This document shows positions 24,810 through 33,857 of a stretch of DNA of 64,000 nt, piece after piece; the first letter of the stretch is position 1; the number at the start of each line of letters is the position of its first letter. Both the position numbers and the translations under genes were made by a program. Origin of the DNA: an uncultured Collinsella sp. (GTDB lineage Bacteria > Actinomycetota > Coriobacteriia > Coriobacteriales > Coriobacteriaceae); the NCBI GenBank assembly GCA_958439425.1, contig CAUBVH010000004.1, positions 80,592-144,591 of the forward strand, given 5' to 3'. Below the pieces are notes generated by a model. That model made no database searches, was not told the DNA's origin, and saw nothing but the letters and a program-made list of their open reading frames with translations.

Positions 24810-25958
24810 GTGTCGGAAAATAGGGATTACTACGAGGTGCTTGGCGTCGACAGGGATGCCGACGCGCGGACGATTAAGCGTGCGTTTTTAAAGAAGGCCC
24901 GTACCGTACATCCGGATGTTTCGGACGATCCCGAGGCCGAGGCCAAGTTCAAGGAGCTCAACGAGGCCTATTCCGTTCTTTCCGATGAGCAGAAGCGTGC
25001 TAACTACGACCGTTACGGCACCGCGGACGGCCCCGGTGGCTCTGGTTATGTCGACATCAACGATATCTTTGGTGGCATGGGCATGGACGACCTGTTCTCG
25101 TCGTTCTTTGGCGGTGGCGCCGGTGGTGGCGCCCGCGGCCGTCGCGAGCGTCGTCGCGGTCGTGACATGGCCATCTCGCTTTCGGTGACGCTCGAGGAGG
25201 CGGCGCTCGGCTGCAAAAAGACTATCAGCTATGACCGCCTTGCTCCTTGCGAGGACTGCAATGGCACCGGTAGGGCAGAGGGCGCACAGGAAAAGCAGTG
25301 CGGCCGCTGCCACGGTACGGGCTACGTCACGACGGTTCAGCGTTCGTTCCTGGGCCAGGTTCAGTCTTCCTCGCCTTGCCCCGACTGCCATGGCGAGGGT
25401 ACGGTTATCGACCATCCCTGCGAGACCTGCGACGGTCAGGGCCGCACGCCTTCGCATGAAAAGATCGACATCGATATTCCCGCCGGCGTTTCGACCGGTC
25501 GACAGCTGCGTGTGAGCGGCTTTGGCGAGGCCGGCCTTCGCGGCGAGCCTTCGGGCGACTTGATTGTCAACGTGCGCGTTGCCGACCATGAGCGCTTTAA
25601 GCGCAACGGTGACGACTTGTACCTGGTGAGCGATATCTCGATTGCACAGGCTGCGCTCGGCTGCGAGATCGAGGTCGAGGGCATTATGCCCGACGAGGTC
25701 GTTAAGGTGACGGTTCCCGCCGGCGCCCAGTACGGCGACACCGTGAGCGTCAATAATTACGGCATGCCGCGCATTGGCGGTGGCGGTTCGCGTGGCCGCC
25801 TGATCGTGCAACTGCGCGTGGTCGTTCCCACCAATCTTTCCAATAAGCAGCGCGAGCTGCTCCGTGCTTTTGCCGATGAGATGGGCGATGACGTCGCTTC
25901 CGGTAAGAAGTCGGTGACCGACCGTATCAAGAGTGCCCTCGACGATATCCTCGATTAA
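24810..25958 (+). CDS. dnaJ: Chaperone protein DnaJ
   Basis: DnaJ stimulates DnaK ATPase and delivers clients. The 382-residue protein has the J domain (HPDVSDD), a G/F linker, four zinc motifs (CEDCNGTG, CGRCHGTG, CPDCHGEG, CETCDGQG) and both C-terminal domains. GTG 24810 follows GGAAGGA. The frame extends back to 24744 without homology. It sits directly before mtaB, without dnaK or grpE nearby. Confidence 0.95.
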   Translation: MSENRDYYEVLGVDRDADARTIKRAFLKKARTVHPDVSDDPEAEAKFKELNEAYSVLSDEQKRANYDRYGTADGPGGSGYVDINDIFGGMGMDDLFSSFFGGGAGGGARGRRERRRGRDMAISLSVTLEEAALGCKKTISYDRLAPCEDCNGTGRAEGAQEKQCGRCHGTGYVTTVQRSFLGQVQSSSPCPDCHGEGTVIDHPCETCDGQGRTPSHEKIDIDIPAGVSTGRQLRVSGFGEAGLRGEPSGDLIVNVRVADHERFKRNGDDLYLVSDISIAQAALGCEIEVEGIMPDEVVKVTVPAGAQYGDTVSVNNYGMPRIGGGGSRGRLIVQLRVVVPTNLSNKQRELLRAFADEMGDDVASGKKSVTDRIKSALDDILD

Positions 25959-25967
25959 GGAGCCCGC

Positions 25968-27260
25968 GTGCTCGCACCCCATATTTCCGTCGTCAACCTC
26001 GGCTGCCGTGTCAACCGGGTTGAGTCTGACCGTATCACTGCCGATCTTATGCGCCTGGGCTTTGCTATTGTGGAGCCCCAGGATGCCGACTTGATCGTCA
26101 TTAACACCTGTGCCGTTACGGGCGAGGCCGAGGCCAAGACCCGTAAGGCCGTCCGCCATGCGCTGGCCCATCAAAACGAGCCCTATGTGGTCGTGACCGG
26201 CTGCGTGGTCAACCTGCATCCCGAGGAGCTGCTGGAGCTATCCGACCGCGTGATCGCCGAGCCGTCCAAGATCGATGTCGCCGAACGTGTCTGCGAGGTG
26301 TTGGGCGTTGAGTCCGATAGCGTTCCCGCCTGCAGTGATGGCGAGGTTGTCGATGCGCTCGGTCGCTCTCGCCTGGGCGTGAAGATTCAGGACGGCTGCA
26401 ACCATCGCTGCACCTATTGCATTGTGTGGAAGGCACGCGGCCCCGAGCGCTCCGTGCCCGTCGAGTCCGTGCTCGAGCAAGTTCGCGAGGCCCAGGAGGC
26501 CGGCGTGCCCGAGGTCGTGTTGACCGGCGTGAATCTGGGTGCCTATGACGGCAAGAGCGCGACCGACGAGCATGTCGAAATCGATGAGCTGCTCGAGGCC
26601 ATCATGGAGCGCACGACTATTGCGCATGTGCGCATTTCCTCGGTCGAGCCCATGGATATCTCTGAGCGCCTGCTTAAGGTTATGGCGCGCTATCCGCAGC
26701 GTATCGCCCCGTTTTTGCACCTGCCCGTGCAGTCTGGCTGCACGGCGACGCTGCATCGCATGGGCCGTCCCTATAGTGCCGAGGCCTTTGAGGATACGGT
26801 GCGCATGATCCGTGCGAACCTGCCACAGGCCGCACTTTCGTGCGACGTTATCGTCGGTTTTCCTGGCGAGACGGACGAGGAGTTCGAGGAGTCGCTGGCG
26901 CTGTGCCGTCGCGTGGGCTTTTCGCGCATGCACGTGTTTCGCTATAGCAAGCGCCCCGGCACCCTCGCCGCCGACATGCCCGACCAGGTACCGCCTGAGG
27001 TCATGGCCGAGCGCAGCCGTCGCATGCGCGCGGCGGCTCAGGAGCTCGCGGTTGCCGATGCCCGCCGTCGCGTGGGTACCGTCGAGCGCGCCGTGCTTGA
27101 GTACGGTGATAATTTGACGCTTGGCTCGTTCCATCATGCCCGTCTTGATGATACCTGTGGACTCACAGCCCCGTGCCTGCTCGATGTTGCTATCATCGGA
27201 GTCGATGATTCCGGCTTGGTCCATGCACGCAGGGAGGTTCATGGAAGCCTCGAAGATTAG
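25968..27260 (+). CDS. mtaB: tRNA t6A37 methylthiotransferase MtaB
   Basis: MtaB converts t6A37 to ms2t6A37 in tRNA. The 430-residue protein has the MTTase N-domain (NLGCRVNRVESD, NTCAVT, VVTGC), the radical SAM motif CNHRCTYC and the VGFPGETDEEF segment. GCRVN and the short C-terminus favour MtaB over MiaB or RimO, both of which occur elsewhere in the window. The GTG start has AAGGAG upstream. Its 3' end overlaps phoH by 20 bases. Confidence 0.9.
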   Translation: MLAPHISVVNLGCRVNRVESDRITADLMRLGFAIVEPQDADLIVINTCAVTGEAEAKTRKAVRHALAHQNEPYVVVTGCVVNLHPEELLELSDRVIAEPSKIDVAERVCEVLGVESDSVPACSDGEVVDALGRSRLGVKIQDGCNHRCTYCIVWKARGPERSVPVESVLEQVREAQEAGVPEVVLTGVNLGAYDGKSATDEHVEIDELLEAIMERTTIAHVRISSVEPMDISERLLKVMARYPQRIAPFLHLPVQSGCTATLHRMGRPYSAEAFEDTVRMIRANLPQAALSCDVIVGFPGETDEEFEESLALCRRVGFSRMHVFRYSKRPGTLAADMPDQVPPEVMAERSRRMRAAAQELAVADARRRVGTVERAVLEYGDNLTLGSFHHARLDDTCGLTAPCLLDVAIIGVDDSGLVHARREVHGSLED

Positions 27261-28227
27261 ACTTACCGTTCCCGAGGGGATTGATCCCTCGCGCGTTTTG
27301 GGCGCCGGCGACGGCGTCCTTCGTGCGCTCGAGAGCTTGGTTCGCGCCCATGTGGTCGCCTGTGGCGATAGCATCGCCGTGAGCGGTGACCCGGACGAGG
27401 TCGAGCTCGTGGCGCGCTTTTTCGAACATGCTTTTCGCGAGGCGGCGGCCGGCCGTACCCTTTCTTCCGACGATGTCTCGCGTTGCCTGGCCGTCTTGCG
27501 CGACGGCGAGCATGAGGCCACATCGCTTCGCGATGATGTGCTGCTATCGTACCGCGGTCGCGTTATCCGCCCCAAGACGCTCGGTCAAAAGCGCTATGTG
27601 GATGCCATCCGCTCTTCCACCATCACGTTTGGCGTCGGTCCCGCCGGTACCGGTAAAACCTATCTGGCCATGGCGCTCGCCGTTGCCGCGCTCAAGCGCC
27701 ATGAGGTGGGCCGCCTGATCCTGACGCGCCCGGTTGTCGAGGCGGGGGAGAACCTGGGCTTTTTGCCCGGTACCCTCGAGGAAAAGATCGACCCGTATAT
27801 GCGCCCGCTCTATGATGCCCTCTTTGACATGATGGATCGCGAACGCACCGATGAGCTTATGGAGCGTGGCGTGATCGAGATCGCGCCGCTCGCCTACATG
27901 CGCGGTCGAACGCTGAGTGATGCCTTTGTGGTGCTCGATGAGGCGCAAAACACGACGCCCGAGCAGATGAAGATGTTCCTGACGCGTCTAGGTTTTAATT
28001 CCAAGTTTGTGATTACCGGCGACCTGAGCCAGCGTGACCTGGTGGGTCGTCGCGGCGGTCTTGCCGATGCCGAAAGGATTCTGGGTCGCGTCGACGATGT
28101 GGCGTTTTCTCACCTGGAGCGCGCCGATGTGGTGCGCCATGCCCTGGTGGGCCGTATTGTTGAGGCCTATGATGCATACGACGATGCGCGTGAGCAGCGC
28201 GCACACGATCGAAAGGAGTCTCGTTGA
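27241..28227 (+). CDS. phoH: PhoH-like ATPase
   Basis: This is the YbeZ/PhoH type of RNA-associated P-loop ATPase, which works with YbeY in rRNA processing in other bacteria. The 328-residue protein has Walker A GPAGTGKTYLA and Walker B VVLDEAQNTT. ATG 27241 follows GGGAGG; the frame extends upstream into mtaB without homology. The stop overlaps the ybeY start. Confidence 0.93.
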   Translation: MEASKIRLTVPEGIDPSRVLGAGDGVLRALESLVRAHVVACGDSIAVSGDPDEVELVARFFEHAFREAAAGRTLSSDDVSRCLAVLRDGEHEATSLRDDVLLSYRGRVIRPKTLGQKRYVDAIRSSTITFGVGPAGTGKTYLAMALAVAALKRHEVGRLILTRPVVEAGENLGFLPGTLEEKIDPYMRPLYDALFDMMDRERTDELMERGVIEIAPLAYMRGRTLSDAFVVLDEAQNTTPEQMKMFLTRLGFNSKFVITGDLSQRDLVGRRGGLADAERILGRVDDVAFSHLERADVVRHALVGRIVEAYDAYDDAREQRAHDRKESR

Positions 28228-28733
28228 GTGTATTGATCAGCAACGATGCCGAGCTCGATACGCTGCTCGATGCCCAGGAGGTGGAGCACATCTGCTCAGT
28301 TGTGCTTGCCGCCGAGGGTGTTGAGCGTGAGGTCGAGATTTCCCTTTCGTATGTCGATGAGGACGAGATGCACGAGCTCAACCACGAGTGGCGCGGCATC
28401 GATCGCACGACCGACGTGCTCTCGTTTGAATGTGACTCGGCCTTTGACGAGGACATTCCCGCCGACGAGACGCTCGAGCTCGGCGATATTATCCTGGCCC
28501 CGCAGGTTATTGCCCGCCAGGCCCCCGGCTTTGGCAACAGCCCCGCCGATGAGTGCCGACTGATGCTCGTGCACGGAATGCTGCACCTGCTGGGTTACGA
28601 CCACATCGAGGACGATGAGGCCGAGGTCATGGAGGCACGCGAGGATGCCATCCTGCGCGACCTGGCGCTTGAGCGCGGCGAGGACCCCAAACTCGTCCAC
28701 GTCGGCCCCATAACCAATCATGCCCACGACTAG
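28224..28733 (+). CDS. ybeY: Endoribonuclease YbeY
   Basis: YbeY is a zinc metalloendoribonuclease needed for 16S rRNA 3' end maturation and ribosome quality control. The HGMLHLLGYDH motif supplies the three histidine ligands. The start is TTG 28224, overlapping the phoH stop, with AAAGGAG upstream. It has 169 residues. Confidence 0.93.
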   Translation: MSVLISNDAELDTLLDAQEVEHICSVVLAAEGVEREVEISLSYVDEDEMHELNHEWRGIDRTTDVLSFECDSAFDEDIPADETLELGDIILAPQVIARQAPGFGNSPADECRLMLVHGMLHLLGYDHIEDDEAEVMEAREDAILRDLALERGEDPKLVHVGPITNHAHD

Positions 28734-28742
28734 GAGCCGTCT

Positions 28743-29120
28743 ATGATTCCCGGATCGAACAAGGACCATCCGTCCTTTTTAAAGTCGTTCTCATACGCGA
28801 TGGAGGGCTTCGTCACTGCCGTCAAGACCGAGCGCAATATCAAGGTCATGCTCGTGGCGGGCGTGTGCACCGTCATTGCCGGCTGCATCGTGGGGCTCGA
28901 TATTGCCGAGTGGGCTACGGTCATCATCTGCTGTGGCCTGGTGATTCACGGCGAGTTGTGCAATACCGCCATGGAGGCGATTGTGGACCTGGCGACCCAG
29001 GAGCTGCATCCGCTGGCCAAGCGCGCGAAGGATATCGCCGCTGCCTCTGTATACGTTCTTTCCATTACAGCCGCGATCGTTGGCTTGCTTGTCTTTGCCC
29101 ACGCGCTCGACTTTATTTAG
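28743..29120 (+). CDS. dgkA: Diacylglycerol / undecaprenol kinase
   Basis: This small membrane kinase has three predicted helices in 125 residues and the family motif GELCNTAMEAIVD. In Gram-positives the enzyme usually phosphorylates undecaprenol. It sits between ybeY and era, as in many Firmicutes. Confidence 0.92.
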   Translation: MIPGSNKDHPSFLKSFSYAMEGFVTAVKTERNIKVMLVAGVCTVIAGCIVGLDIAEWATVIICCGLVIHGELCNTAMEAIVDLATQELHPLAKRAKDIAAASVYVLSITAAIVGLLVFAHALDFI

Positions 29121-29132
29121 AAAGGGATTCCC

Positions 29133-30203
29133 ATGTCCGACAATATGCAGCCTACCGATGGAGTTTTGGATGACGAGGTCCTGGACGAGGCTGAAGGTGC
29201 CGATTTGTTTGACGAGGTCGAGGAGTTCGATCCGTTTGAGGGTATGAGCGACGAGGAGCTCGATGCCCTGTGCGACGAGGATGAGAGCCTCGTGGGCTTT
29301 GGCGACGTGGAACCCGGTTTCCGCAGCGGCTTTGTGGCCCTGGTCGGTCGCCCCAACGCCGGCAAGTCCACGCTGCTCAATGCCTGTTACGGCAAGAAGG
29401 TCGCCATCACCTCTCCGGTGGCCCAGACGACCCGCCGCCGTATGCGCGCCGTGGTCAACCGCCCCGGTTACCAGCTGGTCTTCGTTGACACTCCGGGTAT
29501 CCACAAGCCCAAGGACGGCCTGGGATCCGAGCTCAACAAGAGCGCCCTGTTTGAGCTCAATGACGTAGACGTCGTCGCGTTTCTGATCGACGCCACCAAA
29601 CCCATCGGCAGGGGAGACGCCTGGGTTGCCGAGCGTGTCAAGAGCGCCCGTTCCAAAAAGGTCCTGGTGCTTACGAAGGCCGACGAGGCCGATCCCGCCC
29701 AGGTTATGGAACAGCTCAAGGCCGCTCACGAGCTCATGGAATATGACGACGAGATCGTGACGTCGTCGGTCAAGAACTTCAACGTCGATGCGTTTATCGA
29801 GACCGTCGCTCACTTTTTGCCCGAGGGCCCGCGCTGGTTCCCTGAGGACATGGGCACCGACGCGTCCGACGAGACCCTCGTGGCCGAGTTTGTACGCGAG
29901 AAGGTTCTGCGTCGCACCCGCGACGAGATCCCCCACTCCGTGGGCGTCATCTGTGACGCGCTCGAGCAGACTAAGAAGGTGCTGCGCGTGCACGCCACGA
30001 TTTACGTCGAGCGCGAGGGGCAGAAGGGCATCATCATCGGCAAGGGCGGCGAGATGATTAAGCATATCGGCATCGATGCCCGTCGCGACCTTGAGCGTAT
30101 CTTTGGCACGCAGGTCTTTTTGGAGCTCGACGTGAAGGTCAAGGCCGGCTGGCGCGATGACGAGGCACAGATCCGCCGCTTTGGCTACAATGCCGAAGAT
30201 TAA
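29133..30203 (+). CDS. era: GTPase Era with acidic N-terminal extension
   Basis: Era binds 16S rRNA and helps 30S maturation. G1 is GRPNAGKST, G3 is DTPGIHKP, and the C-terminal KH domain includes GQKGIIIGKGGEMIKHIG. The protein is 356 residues. G1 lies near residue 70 rather than near 15, so there is an extra segment of about 55 residues rich in Asp and Glu. The ATG at 29133 follows AGAAAGGG and no later start has a better site. The extension therefore looks real. Confidence 0.94.
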   Translation: MSDNMQPTDGVLDDEVLDEAEGADLFDEVEEFDPFEGMSDEELDALCDEDESLVGFGDVEPGFRSGFVALVGRPNAGKSTLLNACYGKKVAITSPVAQTTRRRMRAVVNRPGYQLVFVDTPGIHKPKDGLGSELNKSALFELNDVDVVAFLIDATKPIGRGDAWVAERVKSARSKKVLVLTKADEADPAQVMEQLKAAHELMEYDDEIVTSSVKNFNVDAFIETVAHFLPEGPRWFPEDMGTDASDETLVAEFVREKVLRRTRDEIPHSVGVICDALEQTKKVLRVHATIYVEREGQKGIIIGKGGEMIKHIGIDARRDLERIFGTQVFLELDVKVKAGWRDDEAQIRRFGYNAED

Positions 30204-30215
30204 GCCTCGGCGTTC

Positions 30216-30965
30216 ATGGCAGGCTCTCGCACATATCGCACAAAGGTGCTCGTCCTCGACAAGACGAAGCTCAAGGAAACCGACCTGATCTTGACCATGC
30301 TCGACGAACGGGGACGGCAGGTGCGTGCCGTGGCTAAGGGCGCGCGTAAGCCCGGCGGTCGCCTTGCGGCCCGCTGTGAGCTTTTCTGTACCGTCGATAT
30401 GCTGCTCGCGCGTGGTCGCTCGCTTGACGTGGTTTCTCAGGCGGAGCTTATGGAGGCGCCACTCGGTGCCGCTCCTGACTACGAGACGATCTGTGCCGCC
30501 AGCGCGATTGCCGAGGTTGCGCGCGTGTGCTCTTTCGAGGATGCCGAGGATCCATTTACCTTTGCCATCACGCAGCGGGCGCTCACGCTTGTCGGCTGCG
30601 GGCTCGACTCGGCACATATGGACCTGCTCGTGGCAGCCTTTGTCTTTAAACTGCTGTCGCACGTTGGTTACCGCCCCGATTTCTCGGCATGCGTCTCGTG
30701 CGGCGATCCCATGCTCTCGCATTTCTCGGCCCAGGCCGGCGGGCTTCTGTGCGGGTCGTGCGCCTCGAGCGTGCCTGGCGCCGAGTTGGTATCGGTCGGC
30801 GAGGTCGCATGGCTGCGCGCTCTGATGTCCATGACATTCGATGCCCTTATGGACGAGCTGATCGATCCGCATACGGCTACGTTTTTGCTGGGGCTTTCGC
30901 ATGTTTGGGCCGCCACGCACACCGATCAGCGGCTCCGTGCGATGGAATTCATGTTGGGTCGGTGA
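30216..30965 (+). CDS. recO: DNA repair protein RecO
   Basis: RecO loads RecA on SSB-coated DNA with RecF and RecR. The 249-residue protein has the N-terminal OB fold (KVLVLDKTKLKETDLIL) and a CVSCG / CGSC zinc pair. It starts 12 bases after era. No strong Shine-Dalgarno is visible. Confidence 0.9.
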   Translation: MAGSRTYRTKVLVLDKTKLKETDLILTMLDERGRQVRAVAKGARKPGGRLAARCELFCTVDMLLARGRSLDVVSQAELMEAPLGAAPDYETICAASAIAEVARVCSFEDAEDPFTFAITQRALTLVGCGLDSAHMDLLVAAFVFKLLSHVGYRPDFSACVSCGDPMLSHFSAQAGGLLCGSCASSVPGAELVSVGEVAWLRALMSMTFDALMDELIDPHTATFLLGLSHVWAATHTDQRLRAMEFMLGR

Positions 30966-30992
30966 TGATGCGCAGGCGCGCGCCGCTTGTGG

Positions 30993-30998
30993 TAACAT
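30993..30998 (+). promoter_or_regulatory. Candidate -10 of rpsO
   Basis: TTGTGGTAACAT ends six bases before an ATG (31005) that is in frame with rpsO. The likely leader is about 100 bases. It could hold the S15 autoregulatory site known from other bacteria, but I did not resolve a pseudoknot. Confidence 0.45.
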
Positions 30999-31103
30999 AC
31001 CGACATGTTGGTACCTCGACCTTGGATGTTCGCTCCACCGGCGGCTTCCCAGTCCGAGGCGAATGGAGTCGCCCGATGGCGACGCAAAACGAAAGGTGAA
31101 ACA

Positions 31104-31382
31104 ATGACTGTTTCCAAAGAGCGCAAGGCGGAGCTGACCGCCCAGTTCGGTAACTCCCCGGTCGATACCGGTAACCCCAAGGTTCAGGTCGCCATCCTGT
31201 CCGAGCGCATCAAGGAGCTGACCGAGCACATGAAGTCCCACCAGAAGGACTTCCACACCCGTCGTGGCCTGCTTATGCTCGTTGGCCGTCGTCGTCGTCT
31301 TCTCTCCTACATCAAGAAGAACGACATCGTCGAGTACCGTGAGCTCATCAAGGCTCTGGGCATCCGCGACAACATCCAGTAG
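31104..31382 (+). CDS. rpsO: 30S ribosomal protein S15
   Basis: S15 is a primary 16S rRNA binder. The 92-residue protein contains GSPVQV-like SPVDTGNPKVQVAIL and the HKKDFHSRRGLL-like HQKDFHTRRGLLML segment. I choose ATG 31104 with GAAAGGTG upstream. An in-frame ATG at 31005 would add 33 unconserved residues. pnp follows after a terminator-like hairpin, the standard order. Confidence 0.96.
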   Translation: MTVSKERKAELTAQFGNSPVDTGNPKVQVAILSERIKELTEHMKSHQKDFHTRRGLLMLVGRRRRLLSYIKKNDIVEYRELIKALGIRDNIQ

Positions 31383-31398
31383 GATTTGTACATGCAAG

Positions 31399-31428
31399 GA
31401 GCGTCCTGCGCAGCGGGGCGCTCTTTTT
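31399..31428 (+). terminator. Terminator between rpsO and pnp
   Basis: GAGCGTCC (31399-31406) pairs with 31416-31423, with one G-U pair, followed by five T. Confidence 0.85.
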
Positions 31429-31498
31429 GTGTAAGGGCGTGAACAATCACGCTCTGAAGCGTGGCGGGGGCAGGGGGCCCGCGTCACATGAGGAGCCT

Positions 31499-31515
31499 GC
31501 AGGCAAGGGGCCTGC
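31499..31515 (+). other. Hairpin in the pnp leader
   Basis: GCAGGC (31499-31504) pairs with GCCTGC (31510-31515), just upstream of the pnp ribosome binding site. The leader is G-rich, with GGGGG at 31466-31470 and 31473-31477 and GGGG at 31507-31510 and 31516-31519. In E. coli a pnp leader hairpin is the site of autoregulation; this one could play that part. Confidence 0.45.
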
Positions 31516-31531
31516 GGGGTAAAGGAGAACA

Positions 31532-33778
31532 ATGACACTCGTATCCAAGACCTTTGAGCTGTACGGCAAGACCTACACCTTTGAGTCGGGCGAGCTTGCC
31601 AAGCAGGCCACCGGCGCCTGCCTGGTCAAGCAGGGCGACACCACGATGCTCGACACCGTGGTCGTCTCCAAGGAGCGCAAGAACTACGACTTCTTCCCGC
31701 TGACCGTCGACTTCAACGAGAAGATGTACGCCGCCGGCCGCATCCCGGGTGGCTACCTCAAGCGTGAGGGCCGTCCCAGTGAGAAGGCCACGCTCACCGC
31801 GCGCATGATCGACCGTCCGATTCGCCCGAGCTTCCCGGACGGCTTCCGCAACGAGGTACACATCGTCGCTACCTCGCTCGTCGCCGACCAGGTCAACCCC
31901 TTTGACGTCATCAACGTCATGGGTGCCTCCCTGGCCATGACGCTCGGCGGCGTGCCCTTCGAGGGCCCGCTTGCCTGCGTGCGCATCGGCCGTAACGTGG
32001 AGACCGGCGAGTTTATCGTCAACCCCACCTACGAGGAGCGCGAGAACTCCGACCTGGACCTGGAGCTGGGCGGCTCTGCCGACTTCATCTCGATGGTCGA
32101 GGCCGGCGCCGAGGAGATCTCCGAGGACGACATGCTCGCCGCCATGAAGTTTGGCCAGGAGGCCCTTGCCGCCTTCTGCCAGGCCCAGGACGAGTTCGTT
32201 GCCGAGTGGGAGCAGGTCAATGGCGCCATCGTCAAGAAGGAGTACCCGCTCGACCAGCCCGTCGAGGGGGTCCAGGAGCGCATCTTCGCCCACTACGACG
32301 AGATGGCCGCCGCCCTTCGCGATGCCGACAAGCTCTCCCGTATCGGTAAGGTCGAGGCTCTGAAGGAGTCCATCCGTGCCGAGTTCACCGAGGAGGAGCA
32401 GGCCGCTTGGGAGCGCGAGATCCCCGTGGCGCTCAAGAAGCTCGAGAAGAAGGCTATGCGCACCATGGTCGTCGAGACCGGCGAGCGCGTCGACGGCCGT
32501 GCCGCCGATGAGATTCGCCCCATCATGGTGAAGGATAACTACCTGCCGCTCGTTCACGGCTCCGGTCTGTTCCAGCGTGGCCAGACCCAGGTGCTTTCCG
32601 TCCTGTCGCTCGGTATGCTCAACGAGGGTCAGCGTCTGGATACCATCGAGCCCACCGAGGGCAAGCGCTATATGCACCACTACAACTTCCCGCCGTTCTG
32701 CACCGGCGAGACTGGCCGCATGGGCAGCCCCAAGCGCCGCGAGATCGGCCACGGCAACCTGGCCGAGCGCGCCCTGCTCCCGGTGCTCCCCGACGAGAAC
32801 GAGTTCCCCTACGCTATTCGCGTGGTCTCCGAGGTCATGGAGTCCAACGGCTCCTCTTCGATGGCTTCGACCTGCGGCTCCACGCTCGCCCTTATGGACG
32901 GCGGCGTGCCTATTAAGCGCCCGGTCTCCGGTATCGCCATGGGCCTGATCCAGGAGGAGGGCAAGACCGTGGTCCTGTCCGATATCCAGGGTCTCGAGGA
33001 CTTCCTGGGCGACATGGACTTTAAGGTCACCGGCACCACCGAGGGCATCACCGCCCTGCAGATGGACAACAAGGCCACCGGTCTTACCTTCGACATCTTG
33101 GCCCGCGCCCTGCAGCAGGCCAAGGAGGGTCGCGCCTTCATCCTGCAGAAGATGCTCGATGTGATCCCCGAGCCGCGCCACACCACGCGCAGCACCGCTC
33201 CGCGCATCGTCTCCATCCAGGTTCCGACCGACAAGATCCGCGACGTTATCGGTTCTGGTGGTAAGGTCATCCGCGGCATCCAGGACGAGACCGGTGCCTC
33301 GGTCGACATCCAGGAGGACGGCACCGTCTTTGTCGGCGGCACCGGCGAGTCCGTCGACCAGGCTGTCGAGCGCATCAAGCTCATCATCAAGGTTCCCGAG
33401 CCGGGCGAGGAGTACACCGGTCGCGTTGTCTCCATCCAGCCCTTCGGTGCCTTCGTGAACCTGCTGCCCGGTAAGGACGGCCTGCTCCACATCTCCCGCG
33501 TCGCCAAGGGCCGCGTGGAGAAGGTCGAGGACGTCCTCAACGTGGGCGACGAGGTCAAGGTCGTCGTCATCGAGGTCGACGACCGTGGCAAGATCTCGCT
33601 CGATCGTCTTGACAAGCCTGAGGCCCCGGCTCGCGCCGAGGGTGCCTCCGAGGGCGACGGCGAGCACTTCCAGCGTCGTGAGCGTCCGCGTCGCGAGCGC
33701 TCCGAGCGCAGCGACCGTCCGCGCCGTCCCGGTGACAACGGAGGCCGCAAGCCCCGCCGCCACCACGACGCCGAGTAA
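31532..33778 (+). CDS. pnp: Polyribonucleotide nucleotidyltransferase (PNPase)
   Basis: PNPase degrades RNA phosphorolytically from the 3' end. The 748-residue protein has two RNase PH domains, the second with TCGSTLALMDGGVP, a KH domain (IRDVIGSGGKVIRGI) and an S1 domain (EYTGRVVSIQPFGAFV). The last 45 residues are a charged Arg/Glu-rich tail (RRERPRRERSERS). AAAGGAG precedes the ATG. The opposite strand is open for 760 codons, a codon-bias shadow. Confidence 0.97.
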   Translation: MTLVSKTFELYGKTYTFESGELAKQATGACLVKQGDTTMLDTVVVSKERKNYDFFPLTVDFNEKMYAAGRIPGGYLKREGRPSEKATLTARMIDRPIRPSFPDGFRNEVHIVATSLVADQVNPFDVINVMGASLAMTLGGVPFEGPLACVRIGRNVETGEFIVNPTYEERENSDLDLELGGSADFISMVEAGAEEISEDDMLAAMKFGQEALAAFCQAQDEFVAEWEQVNGAIVKKEYPLDQPVEGVQERIFAHYDEMAAALRDADKLSRIGKVEALKESIRAEFTEEEQAAWEREIPVALKKLEKKAMRTMVVETGERVDGRAADEIRPIMVKDNYLPLVHGSGLFQRGQTQVLSVLSLGMLNEGQRLDTIEPTEGKRYMHHYNFPPFCTGETGRMGSPKRREIGHGNLAERALLPVLPDENEFPYAIRVVSEVMESNGSSSMASTCGSTLALMDGGVPIKRPVSGIAMGLIQEEGKTVVLSDIQGLEDFLGDMDFKVTGTTEGITALQMDNKATGLTFDILARALQQAKEGRAFILQKMLDVIPEPRHTTRSTAPRIVSIQVPTDKIRDVIGSGGKVIRGIQDETGASVDIQEDGTVFVGGTGESVDQAVERIKLIIKVPEPGEEYTGRVVSIQPFGAFVNLLPGKDGLLHISRVAKGRVEKVEDVLNVGDEVKVVVIEVDDRGKISLDRLDKPEAPARAEGASEGDGEHFQRRERPRRERSERSDRPRRPGDNGGRKPRRHHDAE

Positions 33779-33802
33779 CAGCCGTACATAAGCAGCTCAT
33801 GC

Positions 33803-33832
33803 AAGGGCGACTCCTAAGGGGTCGCCCTTTTG
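33803..33832 (+). terminator. Terminator after pnp
   Basis: AAGGGCGAC (33803-33811) pairs with 33821-33829, followed by TTTTG. Confidence 0.9.
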
Positions 33833-33857
33833 TTTGCGCCCGGGAGGGCCGCATATG

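Noticed and set aside
28791..31538. 915-codon minus-strand frame over dgkA-era-recO-rpsO
   Set aside because: All four plus-strand genes have clear family motifs and ribosome binding sites; the minus frame has neither.
31484..33766. 760-codon open frame opposite pnp
   Set aside because: It is a shadow of pnp with repetitive Leu/Gly/Asp composition.
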